From JAIEPW01 sp964471915 (GTDB lineage: Bacteria; Acidobacteriota; Terriglobia; Bryobacterales; Bryobacteraceae), in NCBI GenBank assembly GCA_964471915.1, contig CAYYID010000001.1:186001-250000 (forward strand): a stretch of 64,000 bases of DNA, written 5' to 3'. The translations under genes were made by a program, and so were the position numbers. Numbering within the stretch: the first letter of the stretch is position 1; each line of letters starts with the position of its first letter. The notes beneath the pieces are model-generated. The model made no database searches. It saw only the letters and a program-made list of their open reading frames with translations, and had not been told where the DNA came from. Shown here piece by piece: positions 34,292-42,133 of the stretch.

Positions 34292-35539
34292 TCATTCGAT
34301 CGAAGTTTGCGGATCCAGGACCAGCCAGCAGAGCATGGCGAGGGCCCAACTGGCGGCGAGGAGGTAGAGAAACGGGGTCCAGTCGCCGCCGGTTTCTTCG
34401 AGCATCAGGCTGCCGGCGTAGGGTGAGGCGGCGCCGGCGAAGTTGCCCATCATATTGAGGACACCCGACGCGGTGCCGGCGTACTTGCCGCCCATGTCCA
34501 TGCAACTGGTCCAGGTGGCGACCAGGACGCAGTCGCAGCAAAAGCTGGCCGCGCCCATCCAGAGCATGGCGGGGAGGACGGCTTCGGTGCGGTTGGAGAG
34601 GACGAAGAGCGCCGCGCCGGTGAGGATCCCAATGGCGCCGACGCCACGGCGGGCGGCGCGCGCGCCGAAGCGCCAACTGAGGCGAGGCAAGGCAAAGCCT
34701 GAGAGCAGCGCCCCGAATCCGCCGAAGAAGAGCGGGATGATGGCGTAGCGGGAGCTTTCGGCGGGGGTGAGGTGGCGGGCTTCCTGCAGGTAGGTGGGCA
34801 GCCAGGTGATGAAGAAATACCAGCCGAAGGCGAGCAGGAAGTATTGGATCCAGAGGAGCCACAGCGAACCGGAGGAGAAGATCTTGCGCCAGGGTACGCG
34901 CGAGTGGCCGGCGGCGTGGGTGCTTAAAGGAAGAAGCAGTTGCTTCTCGGCGGCGTTCAAGGCCGGATGCCGCTGCGGGTCGTCGCGATACCAGCGCGCG
35001 AAGAAGAAGCACCAAACGAGACCGAGGGCGCCGAACAGGACGAACGCGCCTCGCCAGTTGAACCATTGGAGCACCAGGATCACCAGCGGGGGCGTGAACG
35101 CGCCGCCCCAGCGGGCGAAGGTCCACATCAAGCCCTGGGCAGGCGCGTGCTCATTGGGGCGCAGCCACACGGAGTACATCTTGGTGATGCTGGGGAAGCA
35201 ACCGGCTTCGCCCATGCCGAAGAGGAAGCGGGTGATCCAGAGCGAGACATAGCTGAAGGCGGCGCCGGTGAGCGCGGTGAAGGCGGACCACATCAGCACG
35301 ATGCGGACCAGGACGCGCCGCGCGCCGAGACGGTCGCCGAGCCACCCGCCGGGGATTTCGAACGCGGCGTAGGAGAGCGCGAAGGCGGAGAAAACGGCGC
35401 CCATTTGCGTCCGGGTGAGTCCGAGGTCGCGGGTGATGAGGGGCGCGGCTTGCGAGATGGACACGCGATCCACGTAGGCGAGGATCGCGAGCGTGATCGC
35501 GAACACCACCACCCAGTAGCGGGCCCGGCTCGGAGGCAT
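34292..35539 (-). CDS. Major facilitator superfamily transporter (ACS-like)
   Basis: 415 residues and 12 predicted spans. The start of the family signature is seen at ILAYVDRVSISQAAPLI, with the loop motif GGWLGDRLGARRVL between spans 2 and 3 and FLFGMGEAGCFPS in span 4. The anion:cation symporter family, to which this pattern points, carries organic and sugar acids or related anions. It lies three bases after the ornithine-cyclodeaminase-like gene, so it probably carries that pathway's substrate across the inner membrane. Confidence 0.9.
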   Translation of the reverse strand: MPPSRARYWVVVFAITLAILAYVDRVSISQAAPLITRDLGLTRTQMGAVFSAFALSYAAFEIPGGWLGDRLGARRVLVRIVLMWSAFTALTGAAFSYVSLWITRFLFGMGEAGCFPSITKMYSVWLRPNEHAPAQGLMWTFARWGGAFTPPLVILVLQWFNWRGAFVLFGALGLVWCFFFARWYRDDPQRHPALNAAEKQLLLPLSTHAAGHSRVPWRKIFSSGSLWLLWIQYFLLAFGWYFFITWLPTYLQEARHLTPAESSRYAIIPLFFGGFGALLSGFALPRLSWRFGARAARRGVGAIGILTGAALFVLSNRTEAVLPAMLWMGAASFCCDCVLVATWTSCMDMGGKYAGTASGVLNMMGNFAGAASPYAGSLMLEETGGDWTPFLYLLAASWALAMLCWLVLDPQTSIE

Positions 35540-35542
35540 CCG

Positions 35543-36442
35543 CTAATTATGCACCAGGCGCTCCAGAGCATACTCCGCGATGACGAGGTCCTCGACACCG
35601 AGCCCGGTGAAGTCGGCGACCGTGATGGCGGTGTCCGCGAAGACTTCCGGGGCTTCGAGGAAGGCGCCCATTTCTACCGCAGCGAGTTCGGGAGCGTGCT
35701 GCAACTCGCCGAGCCGCTCGCCCTGAGCACGGGAATCGACGAGGATGCAGGCGGCGGCGCGGAGGATGGCGGGATCGAGTTCCTGCTTGCCGGGCGAGTC
35801 GGCACCGATGGCATGAACGTGGGTTCCGGGCTGGAGATCGTTCCGGCGCAATAGCGGGATCCTCGAGGCGGTGCAAGTGACGAGGAGGCGGGCGGCGGCG
35901 GCCACTTCGCCGGGCGTCTCGCACCGCGACACCAGGATACCCGGCAGCGCGACGTGCAACTCGTGGCGCAGGGCTTCGGTTTTCTCAGGATTGCGCCCCC
36001 ACACGAGGATCTGGTCGAGTTGGAGGACGGCGGCGTGGAGGCGGGCGCTGAGCCGCGCCTGGACGCCCGTGCCGAGGATGCCGAGCACGCGGTCCGTGCG
36101 GCCGAGGTCGCGCGTGAGCATCGCAGCGACGGCGGCCGTGCGCAGGTCCGTGAGGTAGCCCTGGTCGGCGAGCAGCGCCGCAAGTCCGCCGGTGCGCGCG
36201 TCGAAGACCAGCATGCAGCCGTTGGGTCCCGCGGCGAAGGACCCGGCGGCTTTGAGGGCGAAATGCGCCCCGCCCTTGCGATACGAGGCCTTGATGTGGA
36301 CCTCGCCGCCGGCGGGGTCGAGGTGCATCGGCAAGGGCGTCTGGCACTCGCCGCGGTGGTGGGCGAGCAGGGCGTCGCGCATCAGTGGGATGGCGTCCGG
36401 TTCGTGAACAGCGGCGCGGATCCGTTCGAGCGGGAAGATCAT
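35543..36442 (-). CDS. Ornithine cyclodeaminase/mu-crystallin-family NAD(P) imine reductase
   Basis: 299 residues from ATG 36442; the frame is open further, but this start overlaps the preceding stop by four bases (ATGA). Rossmann motif GILGTGVQARLSARLHA, with substrate-side HIKASYRKGG and DLRTAAVAA; also VTCTASRIPLL and HAIGADSPGKQELD. Family members make or reduce cyclic or linear imines (ornithine cyclodeaminase, alanine dehydrogenase, EutC, BhcD). Pairing with a dehydratase next door favours an imine reductase role here over true ornithine cyclisation. Confidence 0.9.
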   Translation of the reverse strand: MIFPLERIRAAVHEPDAIPLMRDALLAHHRGECQTPLPMHLDPAGGEVHIKASYRKGGAHFALKAAGSFAAGPNGCMLVFDARTGGLAALLADQGYLTDLRTAAVAAMLTRDLGRTDRVLGILGTGVQARLSARLHAAVLQLDQILVWGRNPEKTEALRHELHVALPGILVSRCETPGEVAAAARLLVTCTASRIPLLRRNDLQPGTHVHAIGADSPGKQELDPAILRAAACILVDSRAQGERLGELQHAPELAAVEMGAFLEAPEVFADTAITVADFTGLGVEDLVIAEYALERLVHN

Positions 36443-37368
36443 GCGCAGACCACCTTGCGCACCGTATCGTAGCTGACGTTGCGGCCGCACACCAGCACCA
36501 CGGCGGGACCGGTTTCTACCTTCAACCGGCCCGACAGAGCCGCGGCCACCGTGACCGCGGCGGTGGGTTCGATCAGGTACTGGTGCCGCGCGAGCATCCA
36601 GCGCATGGCGTCGAGGATCTCGGGTTCGCTGACCAGCGCCGCGCCGGCGATGCGCCCGCGCAGAACGTCGAAGGTCCGGCGGCCGATGCCGCCCTCGACG
36701 CCGGCCGCGAGCGTCTCCACGGCCGGCAGCTTCGTTACCGCTTCGCCGCGCTCGAGCGACAGCGCCAGCGCGGGCGAGTCCCGGTGCTGGCAGCCGGTAA
36801 CGGTAACGCCGTCCGCGAAGGCGCAAAAGCCGGCGGCCAGACCGCCGCCGCCCACCGGGACCAGCGCGGCGGCCAGGCCGGGGATCTGCTCCAGGGTCTC
36901 CGCGGCGAGGGTGCCGCCGTTTCCCGCCATGATGTCGTCCTCGTCAAAGGCAGAGACGAAGTGACGGCCTTCGCGTGTGGCGATTTCCCGCGCCCAATCC
37001 TCGGTGTCGTCGTAGCCGGGGAAGTCCGAGACACGGACGTCAGCGCCGAGAGCGCGCATGCCGGAGAGCTTGGCGGCGTCCACCGAGCGCGGCACGCAAA
37101 TGGTGACCGCGCGCCCCAGTTGCCGCGCGGCGTAGGCCATCGCCTTGCCGTGATTGCCTGCCGAGCAGGTGAGCGCCGGGCGATCGCCGAGCCGCGCCAG
37201 GCGGAACCAGGCGCCGCGGATCTTGAACGATCCGGTCAACTGGAGGTTCTCGAGCTTCAGCCAGGTCTCGACCCCGAGGCGCTCGCTCAGCTCGGGCGAC
37301 GCCTCCACCGGCGTGACCCGGATTTTGCCGCGCAGGAAGTCCGCCGCTTCGTGGATCAGGTCCTTCAT
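36439..37368 (-). CDS. Threonine dehydratase-like PLP enzyme
   Basis: 309 residues from ATG 37368; overlaps both neighbours by four bases (36439-36442 and 37365-37368). Fold type II PLP enzyme: lysine in LTGSFKIRGAW, the SAGNHGKAMAYAA loop, the phosphate-binding VPVGGGGLAAG, and VEGGIGRR. No ACT regulatory domain, so it is a catabolic type. It removes water from beta-hydroxy amino acids to give enamines or imines. The EutB and BhcB enzymes of hydroxyectoine and beta-hydroxyaspartate metabolism belong to this group and work with an OCD-family reductase, as the context here also suggests. Confidence 0.91.
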   Translation of the reverse strand: MKDLIHEAADFLRGKIRVTPVEASPELSERLGVETWLKLENLQLTGSFKIRGAWFRLARLGDRPALTCSAGNHGKAMAYAARQLGRAVTICVPRSVDAAKLSGMRALGADVRVSDFPGYDDTEDWAREIATREGRHFVSAFDEDDIMAGNGGTLAAETLEQIPGLAAALVPVGGGGLAAGFCAFADGVTVTGCQHRDSPALALSLERGEAVTKLPAVETLAAGVEGGIGRRTFDVLRGRIAGAALVSEPEILDAMRWMLARHQYLIEPTAAVTVAAALSGRLKVETGPAVVLVCGRNVSYDTVRKVVCA

Positions 37369-38510
37369 GCGCAGTATTGGGCGGCGGTGGCGACGAGGAT
37401 CCGCGCGCATTCCTCGACGGAGGCGAGGTCCACCCATTCCTCGATGGCGTGCGCGCCGGCGCCCGCCGGACCGAAGACGACGGTCTCGATGCCGGCCGCC
37501 GAAGTGAGCGCCGCGTCCATCCACGGAGTGTCGCCCATGTAGGCGGTCTCGCGGCCGGTGATCGCATGGACTTGCGCGGCGAGCGTGCGGACGATCGCGG
37601 CTTCGCGCGCGACCTCGAACGGCTGGCGGACGCAATACGCGCGCGCGGACCCCTGGAACGACGGATCCTGCGTCCGCAGCGCGGCGAGGATCGCTTCGAT
37701 CTCGCCGACGGCCTGGGCTTCGGTCTCGCCCGGGATGGTGCGGCGCTCGATCTGCAGCCGGCAGCGCGGCGAGTAAGTGCTCAGCCCTTCGCCTCCCGCG
37801 AGCAGCGCGGCGTGCAGCGACGGCGGACCGACCAACGGATGTGCCGTCCGGGCGCGCAGGTCCTGCTCCAGGCGATCGAGGCCGCCGAGGAACCGGCCCA
37901 TACGCATGTTGGCGTCGATGCCGAGTTCAAACTTCGAGCCGTGCGCCGCCCGGCCCAGCGTTTCGACCTCGATCCAAAGGTAGCCCTTGTGCGCCAGGCA
38001 GACTCGGTTCGCGGTGGGCTCGGTGACAATCGCGGCGTCGGTCTTGACATGCTGCAGCAGGTCCGCCGTGCCGATCGATTCGTATTCTTCGTCGGCGACG
38101 GCGGCGAGCACCAGGTCCCCGCGCAGTTTGGTTCCCGCCAGCGCGCGCAGCGCCGCCATGCACGCGGCGAGGCTGCCCTTCATGTCGAACGCTCCGCGGC
38201 CGTAGAGCTTACCGTCGCGAATGGCGCCGGAGAACGGCTCCGCCATGCCCTCGACGCTGACGGTATCGACGTGCGCGTTGAGCATCAGGCTGCAGCCGCC
38301 GCCGGAGCCGGGGAGCGTCGCCGTCACCGACACGCGCCCGGGCTGCGGCTCGTAGCGCGCGATCCGCACCGGAAGGTCCTGCAGGTTCTCCGCGATGTAG
38401 TCCGTGATCGCGCGCTCGCCGCCGCCGCTCGGGGCGAGCGACGGATTCACCGAGTCGATCCGCACCAGGCGCTGCAACGTGGTGACGAGATACTCGCGGT
38501 CGATGTCCAT
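37365..38510 (-). CDS. M20-family deacylase or peptidase (ArgE/DapE-like)
   Basis: 381 residues. Metal site visible as LNAHVDTVSVEG (His, then Asp) and LYGRGAFDMKGSLAA (bridging Asp), AAVADEEYESIG (catalytic Glu-Glu) and IVTEPTANRVC. The dimerisation domain lies in the middle (about 175-290). The family removes N-acyl groups from amino acids or cleaves dipeptides. It starts right after the upstream M20 gene ends (adjacent bases) and overlaps the dehydratase by four bases. It is cytosolic, with no signal peptide, and a candidate for freeing the amino acid used by the next two enzymes. Confidence 0.92.
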   Translation of the reverse strand: MDIDREYLVTTLQRLVRIDSVNPSLAPSGGGERAITDYIAENLQDLPVRIARYEPQPGRVSVTATLPGSGGGCSLMLNAHVDTVSVEGMAEPFSGAIRDGKLYGRGAFDMKGSLAACMAALRALAGTKLRGDLVLAAVADEEYESIGTADLLQHVKTDAAIVTEPTANRVCLAHKGYLWIEVETLGRAAHGSKFELGIDANMRMGRFLGGLDRLEQDLRARTAHPLVGPPSLHAALLAGGEGLSTYSPRCRLQIERRTIPGETEAQAVGEIEAILAALRTQDPSFQGSARAYCVRQPFEVAREAAIVRTLAAQVHAITGRETAYMGDTPWMDAALTSAAGIETVVFGPAGAGAHAIEEWVDLASVEECARILVATAAQYCA

Positions 38511-39734
38511 TTACTTGGCCGTCCGGTTCCACTCGAGCACGGTCAGCAGCACGGACTGGATGCCCTTCCAGCCGCCTTCGGGCTCGTACCACTCCTCGAG
38601 CGCGTGCGCGCTGTCGGACCTGCCGCCGCCCCCGAGCGTCACCGCCGGGATCTTCATGTTGATCGGCACGTTCGAATCCGTGGAGCCGATCTGCAGCACG
38701 GGTTGCTGACCCAAATGCTGGACGGCCCAGCGCGCGGCCTTGACCAGCGCTGAATCCTCGGGCGTGAACCCGCCGTAGCGGGTGGCGAGCAGCTTGTTGT
38801 CCGCTTCCACTTTGGTTCCGGTCTTCGCGGCGCGGCGGTTTTCGTCCTCGACGGCGCGCTTCACGGACGCCAGCAGGTGCTGTTCCAGCTTCTCGAGCTC
38901 CGTGTCGCTTTCGCTGCGCATGTCGACTTCCATCCAGTTGTCGAACGGGATCGCGTTGATGGACGTGCCGCCGCCCATTTTGCCGATGTTCAGCGTGGTT
39001 TTCGGCTTGGCCGGCGGCTCATACTCGGTAAAGTAGGTCATGGCGCGGCCCAGCGCGTGCGCGGGATTGGCGCGTCCGTAATTGCCGTAGCTGTGCCCGC
39101 CCGGACCCTTGATGGTGATGCGGTAGCGCTTGCTGGCCAGCGCGCCGTTGACGACGCGCGCGGGGTTGGTCCCGTCGACGGAGATGAACGCGTCGATGCG
39201 GTCCTTGTACTGGCCCTGCTGCAGGATGTATTTCACGCCCAGCAGGTCCCCGAGCCCTTCCTCGCAGCAGTTGGCGACGAAGAGGATGCTCTTCTCGGTC
39301 TGAATTTGCGCGTGTTCCAGCGCCTCGGCGACAGCCAGGATCGTGGTCAGACCGCGGCCGTCGTCGCTGATGCCGGGGCCGACCAGGCGCTTGCCCTGGC
39401 GCTTCACCTTTACGTCGGTGCCCGCCGGAAACACGGTATCGAGGTGCGCGGCCAAGATGATGGCCCGGGGGGACTTGCCGTAGCGCCAGCCCATGACGTT
39501 GCCGCGCGGGTCGGTGGAGATGTCCTTCAGGCCGATGCGCCGGAACTCGGAGGCCAGGAAGACGCCGCGCTCTTTCTCTGCGAAGGTCGGCGCCGGGATC
39601 TCGGAGATCTGGATCTGCTTTTCGACGTGGCGGTCATGGTTGGCTTCGATGTACGCGAGAGCTTTCTTGACGTCGGCGCGTTGGGGAAGGTCACTTTGGA
39701 AGGCGAGGAGCAGCGGGACGAGCGGCAGGAGCAT
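38511..39734 (-). CDS. M20-family metallopeptidase, secreted
   Basis: 407 residues from ATG 39734; the signal sequence MLLPLVPLLLAFQS suggests export. Metal site: AAHLDTVFPAGT, VGPGISDDGRGL (Asp), NCCEEGLGD (catalytic Glu-Glu) and GTDSNVPINMKIPAV towards the end. The family pattern resembles peptidase T or tripeptidase-like enzymes. First gene of the long minus-strand cluster; its product would break down the peptide or acyl-peptide outside the cytoplasm before uptake. Confidence 0.9.
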   Translation of the reverse strand: MLLPLVPLLLAFQSDLPQRADVKKALAYIEANHDRHVEKQIQISEIPAPTFAEKERGVFLASEFRRIGLKDISTDPRGNVMGWRYGKSPRAIILAAHLDTVFPAGTDVKVKRQGKRLVGPGISDDGRGLTTILAVAEALEHAQIQTEKSILFVANCCEEGLGDLLGVKYILQQGQYKDRIDAFISVDGTNPARVVNGALASKRYRITIKGPGGHSYGNYGRANPAHALGRAMTYFTEYEPPAKPKTTLNIGKMGGGTSINAIPFDNWMEVDMRSESDTELEKLEQHLLASVKRAVEDENRRAAKTGTKVEADNKLLATRYGGFTPEDSALVKAARWAVQHLGQQPVLQIGSTDSNVPINMKIPAVTLGGGGRSDSAHALEEWYEPEGGWKGIQSVLLTVLEWNRTAK

Positions 39735-39756
39735 AGGTAGAATTATGCCATCGCCC

Positions 39757-40380
39757 ATGGGCAAGCTCGAAACTCACTTCATGAACGTCGACCTCGAGAT
39801 CTACTCTCGGGAAGATCTCCGGCCCTTGGTGGACGCTTTTGGGAAGCACGTGATGGACCTGTACGTTGGCCGCCCCCGCCGTACCTACGAAGCCCATCTC
39901 GAGGTTGCGGCCGTCACCCGAGATCCGGAAGGGACCATCCGGCAGTTCGTGCGGCTGATTCGCAAGCTCCCGCCGCAAGCCCGTCGCTGGTGGCAAGAGG
40001 CCCAGCGGCGCGAGTTCAACATCGGCGTGCAGGCTGGCGACACGCCGAATGGATGGAAGTTCGTGCTTTCACCCGAGATCGTCAGGGAAGCGGCGTCGCT
40101 GAACGCCTGTATCGGGTTCACCGTGTACTCGGCAGAGTGCCCGGGCGCAAGGGACGCAATCGCAACAGAGTCCGTCCTTCGCGCTGTACTAGCAGCGCGC
40201 CGTCTTGAAGCTGGTATCTCCCGGCGAAATCCCGCTCTTTCATCTCCGGCCGCAGGAACTCCACCTGGACCTCCCGCTTCCGCTCGTCCACAGCGAACCG
40301 GAACCACACCCGGTCCGAAAACGACCCGCGCCCGTACTCCTCGAAGTACACCTTCGAGTAAGAAAACTCCCCGCCGGTGA
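39757..40380 (+). CDS. Hypothetical protein with doubtful C-terminus
   Basis: Up to 207 residues from ATG 39757 (ATG at 39745 is also in frame). The first about 145 residues look like a real globular protein (MNVDLEIYSREDLRPLVDAF, EAQRREFNIGVQAG). From about nucleotide 40190 the frame continues through the antisense strand of the membrane-protein gene as a Pro/Arg/Thr-rich tail with no globular pattern. The gene therefore overlaps its convergent neighbour by 263 bp. A frameshift or lost stop is likely; the +1 frame has TAG within 'gtactag' at about 40187. Function not recognised. Confidence 0.55.
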   Translation: MGKLETHFMNVDLEIYSREDLRPLVDAFGKHVMDLYVGRPRRTYEAHLEVAAVTRDPEGTIRQFVRLIRKLPPQARRWWQEAQRREFNIGVQAGDTPNGWKFVLSPEIVREAASLNACIGFTVYSAECPGARDAIATESVLRAVLAARRLEAGISRRNPALSSPAAGTPPGPPASARPQRTGTTPGPKTTRARTPRSTPSSKKTPRR

Positions 40381-41101
40381 TCTCCCAGGCGCCGGTGAGC
40401 GGCGTCACGCGGCGGTCCGCCCGCGCGTCGGCGTAGGCGAAGCCGAACGCCGCCGCCACCAGCACCGCCGCCGTAATCCAGCGCGCTGTGCGCCACCAGG
40501 GAAACCGCCACAACCCCTCGGGCGACGGCAGCAGCGCCCGCAGCCGCGCGCTGTCCGAGGCCACGAGCGCCAAAGCCATGACGGTGTAAAGCGACGAGTG
40601 CAGCTTCACCGGGATCCCATAGGCGAAGTTGATCGCGGCGATGTTCGCGCAGATCGGGATCAGCGCCAGCGCGCCCAGCCACCAGGCCCGCGCGGAAAGC
40701 AGCAACAGGCTGCCCGCGATCTGTCCGCCCGCAATGAAGCCGCGGTACGCCGGCGAGTGCCCGAAGTAATTCCAGGTGAGTTCCATGCCGCTCAGGGACC
40801 CGAACGGCAGATCGAGCGCGTAGTACGACTGCGATAGCTGCAATCCGAACAGCTTCGCCGCGGCGTAGCTCAGGTAGGTGTAGGCGAGCGCGAACCGCGC
40901 GGCGAGGCGCGCCGCGTTGCGCAGTTCCCGCACACGGCCCCGGTTCCGCGCGAGTTTCACGGCCGCCGCGGCGAGCGTCGCGGACGCCGGGATCACCTTG
41001 AGGTCATCCCAGGGGAGCGGCAGGAAATCCTGCGCGAGCTGAAACAGACTGAAGAAAGAGTACGCCGCGAACAGCCAGGCAAGGAGAAGATCGGCAAGCA
41101 T
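40118..41101 (-). CDS. Multi-span membrane protein (DoxX-like pattern)
   Basis: 327 residues. Four to seven hydrophobic spans in the first 220 residues, including LLLAWLFAAYSFFSLF, RFALAYTYLSYAAAKLFG and SLLLLSARAWWLGALALIP. Then a soluble beta-rich C-terminal part (GAWEITGGEFSYSKVYFEEYG, RLRPLRPG). The span layout recalls DoxX/quinone-interacting membrane proteins, but no diagnostic residue was confirmed. The 3' end overlaps the plus-strand gene; the last dozen residues may be shadow rather than selected sequence. Confidence 0.72.
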   Translation of the reverse strand: MLADLLLAWLFAAYSFFSLFQLAQDFLPLPWDDLKVIPASATLAAAAVKLARNRGRVRELRNAARLAARFALAYTYLSYAAAKLFGLQLSQSYYALDLPFGSLSGMELTWNYFGHSPAYRGFIAGGQIAGSLLLLSARAWWLGALALIPICANIAAINFAYGIPVKLHSSLYTVMALALVASDSARLRALLPSPEGLWRFPWWRTARWITAAVLVAAAFGFAYADARADRRVTPLTGAWEITGGEFSYSKVYFEEYGRGSFSDRVWFRFAVDERKREVQVEFLRPEMKERDFAGRYQLQDGALLVQREGRTLLRLRPLRPGTLPSTR

Positions 41102-41250
41102 CCGGGAGGATTACGGTGGATCGCCGCCCGGCGGATTTCCTCTTCTGAATCCAGAACGTCAGGCGCTGGCATGTGCATCACGATGTGCGCTCAGAGGCCG
41201 AGCCCCTCGAAGAGTCCATCGCCGATGCGCCAGACACCGATCCGGCACCC

Positions 41251-42102
41251 TCAATCCGGGATCAACCCGCCCACCGCCGCCGCAACGTCTGGGTCTCTTC
41301 CCTCCACCATGTCCTCCGCGCGGCGCACGATCGAACCGTTCCACTTCGGGTGCGTCAGGATGTAGAAACGCTCATCACGCACCGCCTCGAAAACGCGCTC
41401 CGCGACCTCCGCCGGATCGATGCCGGCCTGGATCCGCTCCTGGAAACTCGCCTCCATCTGCAACTGCTCGGCGGACTTCTCGTTCCCGCCCGACAAGTCC
41501 GGCATGCTCGAAAAGATCTTCGTGTTCACGAAACCCGGACACAACACTGACGCCTTCACCGGCGCGTTGCGGATGGTCAACTCGTAGTGCAGCGATTCTG
41601 TGATCGTCACCACCGCATGCTTCGACGCATGGTACGCCGCGCCGAACGGCAGCGACAGCACCCCGGCGAGCGACGCGGTATTCACCACGTGGCCTTCCTG
41701 GCCCTGTTGCAGCAGCAGCGGCACGAACGTCCGGATGCCATGCACCACGCCCCAGACGTTGGGTCCGAAGACGTAGCTCCAGTCCGCGTCCGTCAGCTCC
41801 CAGCACGGCTTCAGCGGACCTCCCACGCCCGCGTTGTTGCAGACGACATGCACCGCTCCGAAACGCAGTAGCGTCTTGGCGGCGATGCCGTCCACGTCCG
41901 CCGCGTTCGCGACGTCCGCCGCCACGCCCGCGGCCTCCGCGCCCTGTTCCGTCAACGCCGCCACGGCGGCGTCCAGCGCCGCTTCGTCGCGGTCCGCCAG
42001 CACGACCTTCATGCCTTCGCGAGCGAAACGCGCCGCCATTGCCCGGCCGATGCCGCTCGCGCCTCCGGTGATTACCGCTACCTTGCCGCGGAATTCTTTC
42101 AT
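41251..42102 (-). CDS. Short-chain dehydrogenase/reductase
   Basis: 283 residues from ATG 42102. Classical SDR: cofactor motif TGGASGIGRAMA, NNAGVGG, the catalytic Ser in NTASLAGVL, Tyr and Lys in AAYHASKHA (YxxxK), and PGFVNTKIF. The ADRDEAA pattern after the second strand favours NAD(H). The C-terminal 40 residues (about 245-283) are charged and longer than the minimum fold. Substrate is unknown. The gene is divergent from the second S9 peptidase (31 bp). Confidence 0.93.
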   Translation of the reverse strand: MKEFRGKVAVITGGASGIGRAMAARFAREGMKVVLADRDEAALDAAVAALTEQGAEAAGVAADVANAADVDGIAAKTLLRFGAVHVVCNNAGVGGPLKPCWELTDADWSYVFGPNVWGVVHGIRTFVPLLLQQGQEGHVVNTASLAGVLSLPFGAAYHASKHAVVTITESLHYELTIRNAPVKASVLCPGFVNTKIFSSMPDLSGGNEKSAEQLQMEASFQERIQAGIDPAEVAERVFEAVRDERFYILTHPKWNGSIVRRAEDMVEGRDPDVAAAVGGLIPD

Positions 42103-42133
42103 GAGGAAAGTATACGGGTTAAGATCGAAAGTT

